Below, one piece after another: positions 27,783-39,300 of a stretch of 64,000 nt of DNA (position 1 is its first letter; the number at the start of each line of letters is the position of its first letter). Below the pieces are notes generated by a model, which saw only the letters and a program-made list of their open reading frames with translations, did no database searches and was not told the DNA's origin. Source of the DNA: Zygaena filipendulae (lineage: Eukaryota; Arthropoda; Insecta; Lepidoptera; Zygaenidae). The stretch lies in assembly GCA_907165275.2 (NCBI GenBank), contig OU015649.1, positions 10,756,001-10,820,000 on the forward strand, written 5' to 3'. The position numbers were made by a program, and so were the translations under genes.

Positions 27783-27995
27783 TCAGGTGAACAGGAATAA
27801 CTCAGTGGAGTTGTAGTTTAGGTCAGTCAGCCACTCATAAATCCTTTCCCTACATCTCCCCCTTCTCAGCTTCACAATGTCAAGCATAGTGTTCAGTCTG
27901 TAGTAGACATATGGCCCCATATAAGAACTTCGTTCAAAACCACTCCAATTAGCATGAAAACCCTTGTTATTTTTTCCAAATACTTGCTGCTTCAT
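27783..27995 (-). CDS. Unrecognised 71-aa ORF nested in T-box intron 1
   Basis: ORF of 71 codons with a true ATG. It is rich in charged and aromatic residues (GFERSSYMGPYVYYRLN, then VKLRRGRCRERIYEWL), unlike the low-complexity frames around it. The 510 nt after the stop look like a 3' UTR: base-balanced, unlike the AT-rich flanks, and ending with AATAAA (complement of 27292-27297). Just upstream, ...AAATTATAG precedes the frame, which stays open to that point, so it may be a last exon of something longer. No family recognised. It lies on the same strand as the host gene. Alternatives are a retrocopy or the tail of a transposable element. No signal peptide or membrane segment is evident. Confidence 0.4.
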   Translation of the reverse strand: MKQQVFGKNNKGFHANWSGFERSSYMGPYVYYRLNTMLDIVKLRRGRCRERIYEWLTDLNYNSTELFLFT

Positions 27996-28305
27996 TTTGT
28001 ACGTCTATAATTTTTAAATTAATATTATAAATGTAACTTAGTTAAGGCAGTGTAACAAGTCGGGAACGCTTTATCACACATTCAAAAGGCCCAAAATTAC
28101 AAAACCCAAAACTCTTTAATGGTAGATACATATAAGTACTATACATATAATACATTGCACCCGTAGGCTACTACTTCAATATAATTACACATTATAAAAT
28201 ATCTCAGTAGATATAATATTAGAATCAATATTTATCACAAAATCCACAAAAAAAACGAGGAAAATTCTCGGAAATCTTATTTTATTCTAAATCTAACGTG
28301 TAAGT

Positions 28306-28541
28306 ATATTAAAATCTCGTGTCACAGTATTGATATCGAACTCCTCCGAAATGCCTTGATCGATTTTTATGGTTTTTTTTTTGTTATTTGGCAGGTCTGA
28401 GGCTACTTTTTATACCCCTAGGTGATAAGCGTAGAACTCTACAGTATTTGTTAATTTTATATTGTTGGACAAAATTTTATTTTGGAGTTCCTGCGGGAGA
28501 TCCGTTACTCACGCGAGTAAAACCGCGGGGCACAGCTAGTA
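28306..28541 (-). repeat. CCGCGG-type repeat (minus)
   Basis: 'aaaatctcgtgtcacagta' edge, GGAGTTCCTGCGGGAGATCC, ending AAAACCGCGGGGCACAGCTA. Confidence 0.8.
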
Positions 28542-29557
28542 AATAAATAAATTTACAGATACCTATGTTATGCTTGTACAAGATTGGGTGTCCAGCATTT
28601 GATCACATTTGCATATGATTGATGTTTTTAAGGATATTTCTAAAATTATTTTTCTGACTATTAAATTAGTAGATAATATTCATGGATTTATTAAATGTTG
28701 AACCTCACGTCACATTTATTGTACAAATTTTATATTCAAGTAAAAATGCATTTTTTCTGATATATTACAATTCACAACAGAAAATTATCATAGTTATTCA
28801 AATGAATAAAAAAAAATAACAAACAAATGTAGCCTAGAACATTTTCTCATTTTTCTATTATTTATTTATTTATTTATTCTTTATTGCACAGTGTGTACAA
28901 ATCCTTTATAATTATTATCCTGAACGCATTTTAAAATCTTAAGTAGTTGTATTTTATTAAGAATATTTGAATATTTTTCTTTCATTTTGTTAGCTACGTA
29001 AGTTTATTTATAAATAGACGCTCATTCACAACATTACAAACACCAAAATGACTCTACCTACATCATTTTTTTATTAAAAAAATTCTGTTTTTGATATGAT
29101 ATCAATACAACGTTTAAAATTTGCCTGTGAACCACATCTTGAAAAGCACATTGCACAATGCTGTTTCTTTGCACAAAGTTTTCAACTTTAATAACTGTAC
29201 CCTGATCACCCTAGCTCTACATTACACTGTCGGTCACGTTAAGGGTTTTTTTTACAAAATACTTCATAGGTGTATCATGGCAATGAAACGTCTTATCATT
29301 TTTAGGACATATAATTAACATAAACAAGAGTTGGAGAAGTAATCAAGTAATAAAATACTGATAGTTAAAAAAAAAAATCTCTACATTATAGTGTACCTAC
29401 AAGAGAAATATAACAACACCGTGATAAGTAGATTTTAATAAAGTAAAGACAATTTTAATGTAGAATTTTATCGTAGATTTTGATTACAATATGCCTAGGC
29501 ATATTATATCTTCTTCTAGGCTAGGCGATACATTAGGCCTATTTTTAATTTGCTTAC

Positions 29558-29717
29558 CGATGAGTGGTGGCGAGCGCGCGACGGGACTGCGCGGCTCGGC
29601 GGCCCCGCGGGCCATGATGGCTGCAATCGAGAAGTCCGTGGCCCTGGTCTTGCCCTCCTCGGCCACCATCCTGTCACCCGACCCCGACTTCCAACACTCC
29701 GCGCTTTCCACATCCAT
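29558..29717 (-). CDS. H15/mid: T-box factor, Tbx20/H15-midline class, exon 1 (N-terminus with eh1 motif)
   Basis: First coding exon, 53 codons plus one base. The ATG at 29717-29715 (MDVESAECWK...) follows an in-frame TGA a few codons upstream, so this start is secure. Residues 29-35 read FSIAAIM within ATDFSIAAIMARG; this fits the eh1 motif (FSIxxIL-like) that recruits the Groucho corepressor, and Tbx20-class proteins are known to carry such a motif at their N-terminus. The exon ends ...CTC ATC G|GTAAGC, a strong donor in phase 1, which matches the phase of exon 2. The product is expected to be a nuclear DNA-binding regulator of heart, nerve cord and segment patterning, as in Drosophila H15 and midline. 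The sequence does not tell which of the two insect paralogs this is. The joining of the three exons is inferred from phase, order and homology. Confidence 0.85.
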
Positions 29718-30039
29718 CAAACAATTCTCGATACCTCAAATGTGAGATCCCCACAAATTGTCACCATTTCACCGCTCCGAACGATCCGAACGTTCGCTTA
29801 CGTGCATAATGTCCACTGTTTTATGTAACTTCTCGTATGATCGATAACCGAAATCCTACTTTAATCTTTCGATCATAACCTAGAGGTTAGACGAATTAAA
29901 AACTTAAAAAAAATAAGAGTTCGTGACAATAAATTTAGATAGAGTTGACACTGAACTTTTTTTGTTGTTATTGAACATCATCGATTTGTTTTCAATGGCG
30001 AATATGTTTTGAACGACACTCGCTCGTGTGTGATATCGT

Positions 30040-30240
30040 TCGACTGTATATGAGCGACGGTGATGCGTCGGAGTGTGACCGCGGACTGAGCGTGCGGGCG
30101 GGCGCGCCGCTCGCGCGGGCGGGGCGGGGCGGGCAGGCGGGGCCGCCTCCCCAGGCCAACCACTGGCCGCTCTACCCGCTGTCGCCGGAGCCCCCTCTCT
30201 ACTCGTGCACAACTCCACTTCCCCTTCGCCTCGCCGCGTT
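30040..30240 (-). promoter_or_regulatory. GC-box-rich putative promoter region of the T-box gene
   Basis: About 200 bp of CpG-dense DNA with overlapping GGGCGG/GGGGCGG boxes around 30117-30145, in a local background that is strongly AT-rich. It lies 320-520 bp upstream of the exon 1 ATG, the expected place for a promoter or 5' UTR. No TATA box or initiator could be picked with confidence. The open frames across it on both strands (85-104 codons) are simply free of stops because of base composition; none resembles a known protein. Confidence 0.45.
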
Positions 30241-30505
30241 TACGTTTCATAACAAAATCATATTTTGTATCATACCTATTTGATATTACTGCCAGATATC
30301 TACTTTTTCGCTAATACAAGCACATTGAATTATACAGGATTCGTGGGAATCGTATAGAGTGGGTGTTTTATACAGGTGAAACAAATGACTGTAGTAAACG
30401 GAACTAATGATTTTATAAATAATTTTTCAATGATAAATATTTGTTACTTGGAGTAAAAATTATCATAAAAAATGCGCTAGGTATATTAAAAACCTAACAA
30501 TAATA

Positions 30506-31990
30506 AAATACTCGGTTGTGCTACCACTGATCGGTTTGAATTCGATGCTAAGCCCGCTTGTGTCTGCCCACTCAGGTTGTTCTGCTCACGATGAGCTCGT
30601 GACGGGAGTGGACTTAGTCCATCTACGGTCTACCCACTCTCTACTTGGCTTATCACCGACTTCAAATCGATCAGTGGTAGTATTAAACCAATAATAATAA
30701 TATTACAAGTATTTTTTCATTACTCACACTCGGAAAGTAAGTCTGAAGTTGCCTGAGAAGCGGGTTGAAAGTAACCCTTTTCAGCCCTAGGGAGAATCGC
30801 TTTCAACTGACAACTGTCAAATTATAAAAAAAAAACTAGGTCTATTTTCACATTTCTATTGAACCATGTTCCAACTTTCTATACAACCAGCGCGATGTAA
30901 AATTGAAATAACGTAAAGTTTAAGTAGGTATTAATTAAAATAAAATTCACTCATTTTTTCTTTAGCTAATTCCTATTTTTATTTTGACTTTCCTTGCATT
31001 CGTAATGAAAAGCACAGTGTTATCCTCGGGAGAAAGACTTATTTAGTCCCTCGATCTATTGGTTAATATAATTAAAAATAATATATATAATAATATATAT
31101 AATTAAAAAAATAATGTAATTGGTTGGAATAAGTTACTTTCACCCTAGGATAACAATGTACTATTGTCTTTTAGGTTAAATTGGTCAGAATCTTTTCTTA
31201 TTTTTAGGTATTGTGCATTTTTGTGTTTTTGGAAGTCGTTTTTAATGTTTATGTTTAAATTTTGTTTATTTCTCGCTTTTAAGTGAATCTGTTTGCATAA
31301 TTTATTTAAGTTACAATAATGTCAACTATCTTTTACAAAATATTGCTTTTCCCAATGCAGGGACGTTAATTATTGAGGAGTTCTCCTGGTAGGTACCTAC
31401 TTCACCATCAGTTCCATTCCACTTCCCTATATGACGGCATGCTTGAGGTTTTGTGAGATTAAGTATGCGAGAGTGTCTTCCATTATAAGTTAACCGTTCT
31501 ATGTTAATTGTTGTAATTGGTTTTTTTTTACCGTTATAATTAACTATAAATAAATAAATAAATAAATATGCATTGTGACGAGCATAAATTGTTTAGAAAC
31601 TATATTAAAGTAAGTAATAGAATTGGAACCATTAAATACGTATTATTAAGTAGTTCCGTTGACCATCTGTGGTCTTCATCACCAGTTCCGCTTCTCCAAA
31701 TTTTGCTTTCGAAAAGCAAATGAATGATCTACTATAAAAATACCCAAATCGCTATAGGTACGTGCCTATAATATTTGAAGAGTTCCCTCGATTTCATCAA
31801 GATTTCATCATCAGATCCCGACTTGATGACAATGAGACCAACTTGGAAGTAAGTACATAATATTATACCCTTTCAAACAAAAAAAATCTCCAAATCGGTT
31901 CAACCGTCTTAGAGAAATTGGTGAACATAGGTACATAAAAATACATGCATGCAGCGGATCACAGAATTTCCTGCTTTTTGGAAGTCGGGG
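30506..31990 (-). repeat. 'aaccgacttccaaaaagg' dispersed repeat, copy B (inverted relative to copy A)
   Basis: Read on the minus strand it follows copy A: CCGACTTCCAAAAAGCAGG, CGAGGGAACTCTTCAAATA, ATTTGGGTATTTTTATAG, a GGGAAAAGCAATATTTTGTA block, then the GTGCTACCACTGATCGGT hairpin. Only one central module is present. It has more mismatches than copy A, and AAAT simple repeat at about 31546-31570. Confidence 0.7.
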
Positions 31991-32449
31991 AAAAAGAAAT
32001 AAGACTGTAGGCATGATTGCCAAATAGATTAATAGGTTATCAATAGGTTATCAAATGGTATTTAACTATAAAAGAATCACTTAAAATGTAGAGCTTTTTC
32101 AAAGTTATAAAATATAGGAAGTTATCGATGTGATTTCAATAAATACTTGAAATTAGCTCATTGTAACTTTACGCGCGTCATTTCCGTTGACTTGATGCGC
32201 ATTACTTCCGGTGCCAGCTAAAATATTTTAAACTTGTCAGAACTCGAAAGAAGGAGGTACCTAGATATAACTGAAACTATTTTTTCCAATTATAATGTAA
32301 ATTAAACCTATATTATTTTGAGCTAAATTGGTTTAGAAAAATTTCTGAGTTTATGTACTTAACTCTTTGCTGTCCACTATCTTTTACATACTTACATACC
32401 TTTTACATACTTTGTTATTTGTACCTAACTACCTACATATCTTTAAAAT

Positions 32450-33056
32450 ACTAGCTGTCCCCCGCGATTTCATCCGCGGTAATTTCGGAGTTCCCGCAGA
32501 GGTTTCGGGAAAAAATTACTCTATGTCCTTCAGTTCCCGAGGGAATTCCGGGATAAAAACTATCCTATCTTTTAAGTTGGACCATATTATAAATGGTTGC
32601 AAAATTTTATCAAAATCCGTTCAGTAGTTTCGGACTCCATCGCGGACAAACAACGTGACACGTGATTTATATATATTAGACTAGCTGCCCGCACGATTTC
32701 ATCCGCGGTGATTTTGGAGTTCCCGCGGGAATTCCGGGATAAAAACTATCCTATCTTTTAAGTTTGGCCAAATACAACATAGTGACGAAATTTTATCACG
32801 ATCGATTCAGTAGTTTCGGAGTTCATCGCGGACAAACAACGTGACACGTGATTTATATATATTAGACTAGCTGTCCCCCGCGGTTCAACTCGCGGTAATT
32901 TCGGAATTCCTGCGGGAATTATAAAAACTATCCTATCTTTTAAGTTGGACCATATTATAAATGGTTACAAAATTTTATCAAAATCCGTTCAGTAGTTTCA
33001 GAGTCCATCGCGGACAAACAACGTGACACGTGATTTATATATGTATATTAGATAAG
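32450..33056 (+). repeat. Three head-to-tail CCGCGG-type repeats
   Basis: Units at 32450-32680, 32681-32866 and 32867-33056. Each runs from ACTAGCTG(T/C)CC through GGGATAAAAACTATCCTATC (shortened in the third) to GACACGTGATTTATATAT. Confidence 0.85.
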
Positions 33057-33135
33057 ATAATATTAGTTCAATATAAAACTGTTTACATAAAGTACGACTT
33101 GTAAACATATACCCAATCAATATTATGTTCTAGAG

Positions 33136-33188
33136 AAAATTAGTTGCTTATTATATCTATAGCAATATATATAATAGCAACTAATTTT
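33136..33188. repeat. AT-rich hairpin
   Basis: AAAATTAGTTGCT at the left pairs exactly with AGCAACTAATTTT at the right; after a one-base bulge about seven more A/T pairs follow, around a short loop. Confidence 0.7.
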
Positions 33189-33520
33189 AAATTTAAATTT
33201 ACATTATCATTACAAGATTAATGTTAATTTACATATTTAGTATTTAGGTACCTACTTCAACGAAATGTTACATTCAACGTGCATCCTTAACAGCTTTTTA
33301 GTAATTCATTCCCCTTTGTGTGAGATGAGAGAAAAACACGAAACGCCTGTTCAGGCATCTCAAGAGTTCATGTATTAGGTATAAACCGTGAAATATTGCC
33401 TTTCTCGCCGGCCCACATTATGCTACATAACGACTCGACGCCAACTGCACAACACTTTCCATTCTTAAGTTGAGCCTACACGCTCTATGAGGAACCAAAA
33501 CGAACACGCTTCGATAGAAT

Positions 33521-34087
33521 TATACAGGGTGACTTGTCGTAGAAGTGGCCAAATTTTCAGTGACGATTCGACAAAATGATTGTGCAAAAAATTTTCCCTT
33601 CAAAAATCGAAGTTCATACGCACGTGAATCATACTTTCATAACGTGAATAATTAAAGAACTAAAAACAGTTATAAAAAATTTATTAGCAAACTTAAAACT
33701 GCACCTAATCAATGCCATCTATTGAGTTGTCACTTGTTTTCAATCTCAAAAATAACGACATTTCGAATGTAGAGCTCGTTGGCAATTTTATGCGCTTAAT
33801 TTCCGTTGCCTGAATTTTGACTTTTGATGTGCTAAAAAGAATACTGGTATTTATTTTTTACTTTTTCTTCTCCCCAAAAACGCAATTCTGGAAATAAAAT
33901 AAAAAAACAGCATATACCAGTTAATATAATAGCGTATAGAGCGTTACTGTAAAGTCAGAATATTTGAGATAATTTTCATTTAATATAATTTTATAACTAC
34001 TATGAAATAAAAAAAATTACTAAAATATTTCATCTTCTAATGGATCACTAAATGATTTTGGTCGACCCTTGAAATAGATCCTGTATA
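33521..34087. mobile_element. Non-coding element with 'TATACAGG' ends
   Basis: Left TATACAGGGTGACTTG, right (reverse complement) TATACAGGATCTATTTC. The next 40 bases at the two ends align loosely (GTGGCCAAATTTTCAGTGA / GTCGACCAAAATCATTTAGT). No transposase frame. Confidence 0.4.
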
Positions 34088-35234
34088 AAAAGCAACCACT
34101 TAAGGTACGTCACAAAGCTCTTGGCGCTTACGACACATATATAGCTACGGGTTATTATTCGTGAAAATATGAAAAATACTATGTCGGTAGATACTTAAGG
34201 GGCCATAACTCTCCTCGGGTGAGGCATTAAGAGGCATTATGAGGTACTCAGATGTTTTTCAATTTAGCGAAATGGCGTCTGCGGAACTCATTTTTATGGC
34301 GTTGTCTACCGTTGTGGTAATATTGGTTGATATCATTCAATTTTTGTCTTGTAATAACCTACTATACAGGACTATTGCTGATTATATGACTCATATATAA
34401 TCACACGTATATCTATCTAATCTAATCATATTATGAAGTCTTGAGTTATAAAAAAACTTCTCCATGCTGATTTTCAACTAACTAGGAGTAACTATAATAC
34501 CCACTGCTGGAAACAGTATGTCATCATAGATATCCAACCAAGCAATCAAACATCACGGCTAATGCATCCGAAAACGAATCCTTATTTAAACAGTCAAAAC
34601 ATGTTTACGTAACACGTCAGATCGGAACATAAATTCATTCACCGAGTCAACACCAACGACACATTCATAAAAGATTTAGGAAATGGTATAAGAATGGACA
34701 TGGATTCCGGTATAATGGCTTTACACGAGTATTGTGTAATGCATTCGCAAAACGCAACTTGTGACGGCTTTCGGCATTTATTTTTTTTATAAGTATTTGT
34801 AAATCGAACATCAAAACGTCAATGAGCCTTTGAAATGTCAGGCAAATATTTATTTGAAACAGAACACACATGGCGACAGGGCCACACAGGACGTCATCGT
34901 CATGTTGGCCATGTTGTGCAATATTAGATGCGTCGCGCTAACATTACGCACAAAAACTAAATGAAATCAAATCGACGACATATTGGCCACATATTAGGCG
35001 TGAAATTAGGTTAACAGAAGCTTCAAGCTCTACGGAAAATCAAATGTTATTCGGTTTGGAGATACACTATAAAATGCAAATTATAGAGATAGGTACTAGA
35101 CATATATCTAATAGTGAAGATTTAAAAAATATGTAATTAATTGCTTTGGATAATCTGTATGTTTTGATTTATTTGATAAACAACAGTAAGTTACAAAACT
35201 TCACTAAATACCTTTAATACTTGAGAGTTACCTG

Positions 35235-35345
35235 ATTTCTCCAAGATCCCATCATCAGATCTCGCTTTGGCGACAACGGGACCAACTTGAAAGTATACCT
35301 ACCCTTTCAAAAAAAATCTATTTTTCAAATCGGTCCAAGTAAGAG
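35235..35345 (-). repeat. Fragment of the 'aaccgacttccaaaaagg' repeat
   Basis: TTTCTCCAAGATCCCATCAT and CAAATCGGTCCAAGTAAGAG match the reverse complement of copy A's module. Confidence 0.6.
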
Positions 35346-35891
35346 AAGTACTTCTACGTACCCTACTTCTACGGTACCTATTATATATTTTTTGGTACAG
35401 TTTTGATGTAAATTTCATTATTGGGATCGATTCGGTTTTTATTACTTTTATTGTTTGGTTTTTTTCTAAGTGACAATGTACCTAACATCTGACCGGTCCT
35501 AGTCACCCAATTCAAAATTTGGCTTGGTCTTGGACCGCGGTCCCAGTTTCGTGCGGTCCCATTTGAAAAAAGAGCCTATGTAGAGCTGCATCGTTTCACA
35601 TTATTTTAGCTATATACATATTATATTATATTTGTATTCATATATCACAGCTATTCAGCCCTTTCTATTTAAAGGTGTTATCTAAAATGGATCGTAATTA
35701 AAGTGATAAGACCACCAACAGCGTATCGTGAAATGGATAGTTTTTACTCCCATTTATTTATATCTAACACTAGACTTTAGACACAATGCGGTGACGTGGT
35801 AGTTTTTATTGTAAAGTTTATCTTCTTTTGAAGCACCCTAATTAAGCACCACTTAAGCATAGATTAAAGAAATTAATATTGCGAGATTGCA

Positions 35892-36134
35892 TTAACGGCC
35901 GCACTCAGAGTCGACTTTAATGATTACTTAGTTAAGTATGGATTTTTAAAACAAAATTGCCGCAATCAGAGATGTTTAGTAAATTAATGTTAATTGGCAT
36001 TTAATGAGATGTAACTTAATTAGTTAAATGTCAATTAATATTAATTTATTAAACTTGTCTGATTGCGGCAGTTTTGTTTTAAAAATCTATACTTAACTAA
36101 GTAATCATTAAAGTCGACTCTGAGTGCGGCGGTA
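35892..36134. mobile_element. 243-bp near-complete palindrome (MITE-like)
   Basis: Outer arms CGGCCGCACTCAGAGTCGAC / GTCGACTCTGAGTGCGGCGG; inner arms AAAACAAAATTGCCGCAATC / GATTGCGGCAGTTTTGTTTT. Arms of about 100 bp, no coding capacity. Confidence 0.85.
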
Positions 36135-36181
36135 ACACTCTTGTTCTTGTTCTTGCTCTTTGTACAAGATTTTTATTGCTA

Positions 36182-36375
36182 AAAATCTATATAATAAAAA
36201 TGAATCGCCAAATGTGTTGCTAAGCGCATAACTTCCAAACGGCTGCACCAAATTGGATAATTGTTTTTTTTTTGTGTTCGTTATTGTCAGGACAAGGTTG
36301 ATATAAAAGAAGTTTGGAGTTCCTGCGGGAATTTCGAAACTCACGCGAGTGAAACCGCGGGTCACAGCTAGTAGT
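36182..36375 (-). repeat. CCGCGG-type repeat (minus)
   Basis: GGAGTTCCTGCGGGAATTTC, ending GTGAAACCGCGGGTCACAGC. Confidence 0.8.
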
Positions 36376-39300
36376 AAATAAAATTTATTACATTTTAACG
36401 TAAAGGTGTTCGTAGCAGATAAATAAAATGTATCCATATAATGATTTAAAATCCACGAGTAGGTGGAATTATACATTTGTTTGTCTAATCTTCAGATTTT
36501 GAATAAAATTAAATAACATAGGTACATAGGTACATTACATAGGTATATTATAATATTTTTTATTAAAAAAGTTTTAGGCCATGACTTTGTTTATTCAAAT
36601 AAATTACTAAAATGAGCAAATGAAACTAAAAAAGTCATGAAAATGCGAATGACGAGTGCATATCTTGACGATTCTTATTCACGACACAATATTTAACCGA
36701 TATAATGATTGTCATCCCTTACTCAGTTGCAGTAACGAAAAATAAATGTCACCGCTCACAAAACAAAACTGATATCATAAAGCGTCATAAAAAATATTGC
36801 TCACATCGTACGCTTTGAATATTTAAATAAAGAATAAGTGAACATAAAAAGGCTCGGTAGTGGCTTGTGAGGTGAGGAGCAACAAATCGCGCGCATTATA
36901 AATGACAAATGTAAGCTGCGCGCACGCGGTGTCGGGTTGCGCCCACCCGCGCGCGCCGGATTAGTTTCAGCTTACTTTCCGTTTTGCTCCCTGCTCTCTG
37001 TGCCTACCTACGGCGCGTCCCTGCTCGCTCCAGGTTTCCATGTTGCACCGAAATAGCGCCCTATGCCCTTGACGCCACTGACGCCCTGTTGCTAGCAACA
37101 CCCAAATAAGAACCTTACATAATTGACAGAGCAATTATTTGGTTCAGAAATGTGTAGAAGGCATGTATATTGTATAATGTATATGTAGTAATGCTCTATA
37201 GACATTTTTTTAACTATACGTAATTGCTCAAAATATAGTAATTAATACCTACCAATAAATAAAATAAGAGTATCAGTATTATTTATTGGTGATTTAGAAT
37301 TCATCGGTTTATTTTCCGTCAGTGAATTTTATGATCCAGAAAATAATTCCTGGTAAAAATCTAAGACCACGCTAACGCAATCTTGAGTAGAGGTATAATA
37401 AAGTTCTCAAATATGTAGCTATTCTTATAGTATAAACAAAAATTAGCGGTAATATTTATAAAGTTCTCAAGTAAAAAAACCATTTTTAACCAAATTGACA
37501 ATATTGTTGATGACAATTATTGTTCATTCAATTAGTAATTTGAGACCAACACATGATACATGTATATATAAATGATATAATCCGCATCATTACGCTCTGA
37601 TTCGCTTCGCTTTTACAGAGTCTTGCTCAGTTTTATAAGAACGAATGTTAGTCCTTTCAGCTATAGGTATACGTATACGTTTGACCTCATTTCTAGGATA
37701 TATCTCAAAACAATTTACAGTAAGTATTAGATATTGTTTTACATCTTAGCGCAACAAGTGTAATATTTTCTCTCCCATTTTCGAGTTTCTAACTATAGTA
37801 GAGTGGGTATACCTACCCATACCAAAGTATGCATGTGAGGTCGTCGTTCCCACAACTAAATCTCACGTTGGTTTTACAGATTTTTTTCCTCGCTGTATGG
37901 CCTATTTATACCTAATAATAAAATAAGATCGTGTATTAGATTGGCTTCACTCTGAATGTGCAGTCTCCTCTTAAGTATCAAGTGAGAGTGGCGGAGGAGC
38001 ATTGAGCGATCCCGCGCCTTCGTCACTACACAATGACTCCAATACAAATGCGGTTTATACTGAATAATTCTCAGCTGAGAGTATTTAAGCTTTTATCGAG
38101 GTGAGACCGTAAATCAGTGCGCAGACGCAAGTAATCCCCGCCCGCGCCGCGCCTCGCCCTGCCGCTAGCTATAAACAGAAGTCAACGTGTTGGACTTATA
38201 AATCGTGCGCTTAACTATTGTATCTCACGCCACAATAATGAAGTTAGCTCGTTCGGGAAGAAATACTGGCACCACGTGGGTGGCCGACGCGGTCGGGACA
38301 AATCCTCACAGATTATTGCGATACGAATGCACGTTAACTGATTTTTTTCGTGTAAGGCGGTAGTCGTTCCGTCGACACCCAAGACCTCGCGACCGGTGAA
38401 AAAACAAAACATGGATGGTGCGGACCACGCGGGCTGCCCAAGGTGCTGGTGTCAAGTTGCGGTTTGGGGACCATCTAACCATAATCCTACTGATTGCTGT
38501 TTAAAATAACATAATTTTTTTTGTACCTACTCACATTCGTGTGCTATCATCAGTTTGAAGCTTACTACTATCAACTATACTTGCTCTCATTTGATAGCGA
38601 AGCATAAGCCGTGATTATAAAATATATCAATCCTACGATAGGATAACCTATAAAGGTATATAAATACTATACCCGAATCGATTAACCGTCTAGTAACCAG
38701 AGTGTACTTGACCTGTACAACTATCTATCTTAAAAAGTTGTGAAAGAGTGTAGGTACGTTGAAAAGTTTAAATGTGATAAGTTCAGTCTCTGCAGTGTTC
38801 CAAGGAATTGCAATAACTCCACACATGTCCCGCTAATGTTCCGCAAAACGTGTCGAGCACGGCGAGACGTGAGAACAAACGTGACGAATGCCCGCTATTG
38901 CCTCTATAGGGCCAACGTCAACGTGAAGAGGCGTGCGTAATCGGCCCTATAAACAAACACTCGGGCTCAACACTAAAACTGATATATTTCACCAAAACTT
39001 TTATATCCGCTCGCTCCAACTTAAAAAATATTACTTTTTCTTTAGCACCTTTTGTATCTTTTTAGTGTGTTGTGTCCCCGCTTTTATGGGCTCAGACGGT
39101 TCGTAAATCATTGTAGTGGAAGTGGTGTACACTCGTAAACAATACGCGTCCCGCGGTGTCGTCGCAGCCTGCCCCGGCCAGGCCGCGCCAGCACCACCAC
39201 CGCCATCTGACTAATCGAAGATACCAACCACGGAGCAGCTCCGTGATACCAACTCACCAAACTATTCATTTATTCTTGAATATATTTAGCTCATATTAAA

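Larger units (their letters stand above)
23420..29557 (-). other. Intron 1 of the T-box gene
   Basis: About 6.1 kb. Contents: a half copy of a palindromic element (23925-24067), a 1.2-kb dispersed repeat (25717-26898), a transcript-like unit with a 71-aa ORF (27270-28012), a CCGCGG repeat (28306-28541) and TTTA simple repeat at about 28855-28885. The rest, 24070-25570 and 28550-29550, is AT-rich and shows nothing I can name. Confidence 0.7.

Noticed and set aside
36108..36476. 122-codon minus-strand ORF
   Set aside because: Lies across the end of the palindromic element and a CCGCGG-type repeat, so it is repeat-derived.
38411..38509. 32-codon Cys-rich ORF (MDGADHAGCPRCWCQVAVWG...)
   Set aside because: Too short to judge without conservation; no signal peptide and no flanking gene structure.
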